Of a DNA stretch of 8,801 nt, positions 5,444 through 8,801 are shown piece after piece. Location of the stretch: contig CAZMTB010000072.1 of assembly GCA_964569095.1 (NCBI GenBank), positions 1 to 8,801 of the forward strand. The letters run 5' to 3'. The stretch's first letter is position 1; each line of letters starts with the position of its first letter. Under the pieces are notes generated by a model that did not search any database, was not told the origin of the DNA, and saw nothing but the letters and a program-made list of their open reading frames with translations. This stretch comes from JALWSI01 sp964569095 [NCBI: uncultured Aquificales bacterium] (lineage in GTDB: Bacteria; Thermosulfidibacterota; Thermosulfidibacteria; Thermosulfidibacterales). Made by a program: the position numbers and the translations under genes.

Positions 5444-5582
5444 CACCGAGAGAATCAGTGGGTAACCCCTTTGCCTCTCCACGGGAATTCCACAACGGCT
5501 TTCGCCACCAGAAGAGCAAGATAGCGAGATTACCCACAAACTCACAGCCCTTACTATTACTACGAAAGAACGGGAGGTTTTT
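5444..5582. other. dnaA-dnaN intergenic region with DnaA-box-like inverted pair
   Basis: These 139 bp carry no gene. Two octamers in inverted orientation, GTGGGTAA (5458-5465) and TTACCCAC (5530-5537), lie 64 bases apart. The second extends to TTACCCACA (5530-5538), one mismatch from the DnaA box consensus; the first has two mismatches. A good ribosome binding site, GGGAGG (5572-5577), precedes dnaN by five bases. A weak -10-like TACTAT (5552-5557) might belong to a dnaN promoter, but no clear -35 accompanies it. No terminator hairpin with a T-run is seen, so read-through from dnaA is likely. Confidence 0.5.
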
Positions 5583-6755
5583 ATGAGTCAACTAGTCGTA
5601 GCGAGGAGCGACCTGATAAAGGGATTATCCATACCGGAGGGAATCACCGGGGGCAGACATATAAACCCCATATGCAGCTCTGTTCTCTTCAAGGTTAAAG
5701 ACGAGAGGGTGTTCTTGAAGGCAACCAACCTGGAGGACAGTATCGAGACCCAGATTCCCCTGGAGAGGGCGGATTTTGACGGTTCTTTCCTGGTGTACGG
5801 GCCGCAGCTCCTCGGTTTCGTGAAGGAGCTCACGGACGACTCCATCACACTAACCCTGGACGACACATCTTCCACCCTCTCCATAGTATCAAGCAACCCG
5901 GAGGCGGTTATCTCCTTGGTTCCAAACGAGGAGTTCCCCACCCTTCCCTCGGTTCCAGAGAACGGGAACCTGATTCCCATTCCCGTCGGGGTGTTTTTAG
6001 AGGCCATCGAAAAGACGGCCTTCAGTACCTCTTCTGAGCACGAATCCAGGGTACTTTACGGGATAAACTTCGTCCTCGACGGCGGTTCTCTAAAGGTGAC
6101 CTCCAGCGATGGATTCAGGTTTTCGAGATTTGGGTGCTCGGTGGAGAACCACGCTGGCTTGAAGTGGTCTGCGGTTCTTCCAAGGAGAAGGGCCCAGGAC
6201 GTGAAGCGTATCCTCTCCATGCTCTTCAACAGGGACGAGGAGATACTCGTTGGGTACGTGGGAAACCACTTCTACCTGGGTTCAAACAACCTGTCCATAT
6301 TCTCGAGAACGATAGAGGACGAGTACCCGGACTACGAGAGCATCATACCAAGCGAGTACACCAGGAGCATCCTCTTCGAGAGGCAGAAGATGGTTCAGGC
6401 GATAAAGAGGGTGTGCCTCTTCTCTTCAGAGAGAAGCGGGGGAATCAAGATGCAGTTTGATCCAGAGGGAAGGCGGCTCCACCTCAGTTCCCTCAGGTAC
6501 GTTGACGAGCCCTTCATCGGAATGGCCTCTGAGAGCGTCGACCTCATAGACGCCAAGGGAGAACCTGTAACCATTGGTCTTAACTACAAGAATATGTTAG
6601 AGTGCCTTTCGGTCTTGAGGGGTGATGTGGTGGCGCTGGACTTTGGAGACGGGCTCTGGCCAGTGAGATTCACCTTTGAGGACGACCAGGGATTCTACCA
6701 CATACTTATGCCCATTCAGCTGGACGAGATCGAGGGCGAGAAGGAGAGTGACTGA
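5583..6755 (+). CDS. dnaN: DNA polymerase III beta subunit (sliding clamp)
   Basis: Complete 390-aa beta clamp, the dimeric ring that tethers the replicative polymerase and other clients to DNA. Three clamp domains are recognisable: domain 1 (about 1-125, with the FPTLP segment 118-122), domain 2 (about 130-255, with YPDYESIIP at 248-256) and domain 3 (about 260-380). The ATG follows GGGAGG by five bases. The client-binding pocket is unusual. The common T-D-G-H-R-L reads S175-D-G-F-R-F180, the R-x-x-L-x-G segment is one residue shorter (R156 to G160), and the usual C-terminal M-P-M/V-R-L is M376-P-I-Q-L380. Ten further, mostly acidic residues (381-390) follow it. Only 4 bp separate it from gyrB, so the two are very probably co-transcribed. 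The family assignment is secure despite the divergence. Confidence 0.97.
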   Translation: MSQLVVARSDLIKGLSIPEGITGGRHINPICSSVLFKVKDERVFLKATNLEDSIETQIPLERADFDGSFLVYGPQLLGFVKELTDDSITLTLDDTSSTLSIVSSNPEAVISLVPNEEFPTLPSVPENGNLIPIPVGVFLEAIEKTAFSTSSEHESRVLYGINFVLDGGSLKVTSSDGFRFSRFGCSVENHAGLKWSAVLPRRRAQDVKRILSMLFNRDEEILVGYVGNHFYLGSNNLSIFSRTIEDEYPDYESIIPSEYTRSILFERQKMVQAIKRVCLFSSERSGGIKMQFDPEGRRLHLSSLRYVDEPFIGMASESVDLIDAKGEPVTIGLNYKNMLECLSVLRGDVVALDFGDGLWPVRFTFEDDQGFYHILMPIQLDEIEGEKESD

Positions 6756-6759
6756 GTAG

Positions 6760-8801
<2,042 letters not shown>

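Overview
The window is bacterial chromosome around the replication origin. It reads, left to right: a fluoride riboswitch controlling an inorganic pyrophosphatase gene (+ strand, about 190-858); a minus-strand pair of AtuA-family genes (919-2672); a divergently transcribed DUF763-family gene (+, 2787-3881); a 200-bp AT-rich intergenic region with DnaA boxes that looks like an origin (3882-4081); and the replication genes dnaA, dnaN and gyrB (4082-8801, gyrB running off the right edge). All genes except the AtuA pair are on the + strand.

Organism: the coding sequence is purine-rich on the sense strand, arginine is mostly AGG/AGA and isoleucine is often ATA. This pattern is typical of thermophilic bacteria (inference). 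The order dnaA-dnaN-gyrB without recF, and a GyrB that enters the long insert in the C-terminal TOPRIM half known from Proteobacteria and some relatives, fit a Desulfobacterota-like or other deep-branching anaerobic thermophile. Split AtuA genes and DUF763 fit anaerobes and thermophiles as well. The lineage call is low confidence.

The most striking region is 190-858. A sequence matching the fluoride (crcB) riboswitch consensus lies just downstream of a plausible sigma70-type promoter. Its 3' pseudoknot strand can instead pair with the Shine-Dalgarno sequence of the next gene, which gives a simple translational ON switch: fluoride locks the pseudoknot and frees the ribosome binding site. The gene is a family I inorganic pyrophosphatase, an enzyme class classically inhibited by fluoride. 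It retains most active-site residues, but the first two aspartates of the signature D-x-D-P-x-D are replaced (F-R-N-P-V-D). These side chains lie at the two-metal site where fluoride binds. A fluoride-induced, fluoride-tolerant replacement pyrophosphatase is therefore a concrete, testable hypothesis.

The replication block has its own oddities: three near-consensus DnaA boxes in the two intergenic regions, a 9-nt tandem T-rich repeat beside one box, a possible dnaA promoter overlapping a perfect DnaA box, and a sliding clamp whose client-binding pocket and C-terminus differ from the usual sequence. The DUF763 gene has a strong Shine-Dalgarno sequence placed for an ATA codon rather than for the nearest GTG.
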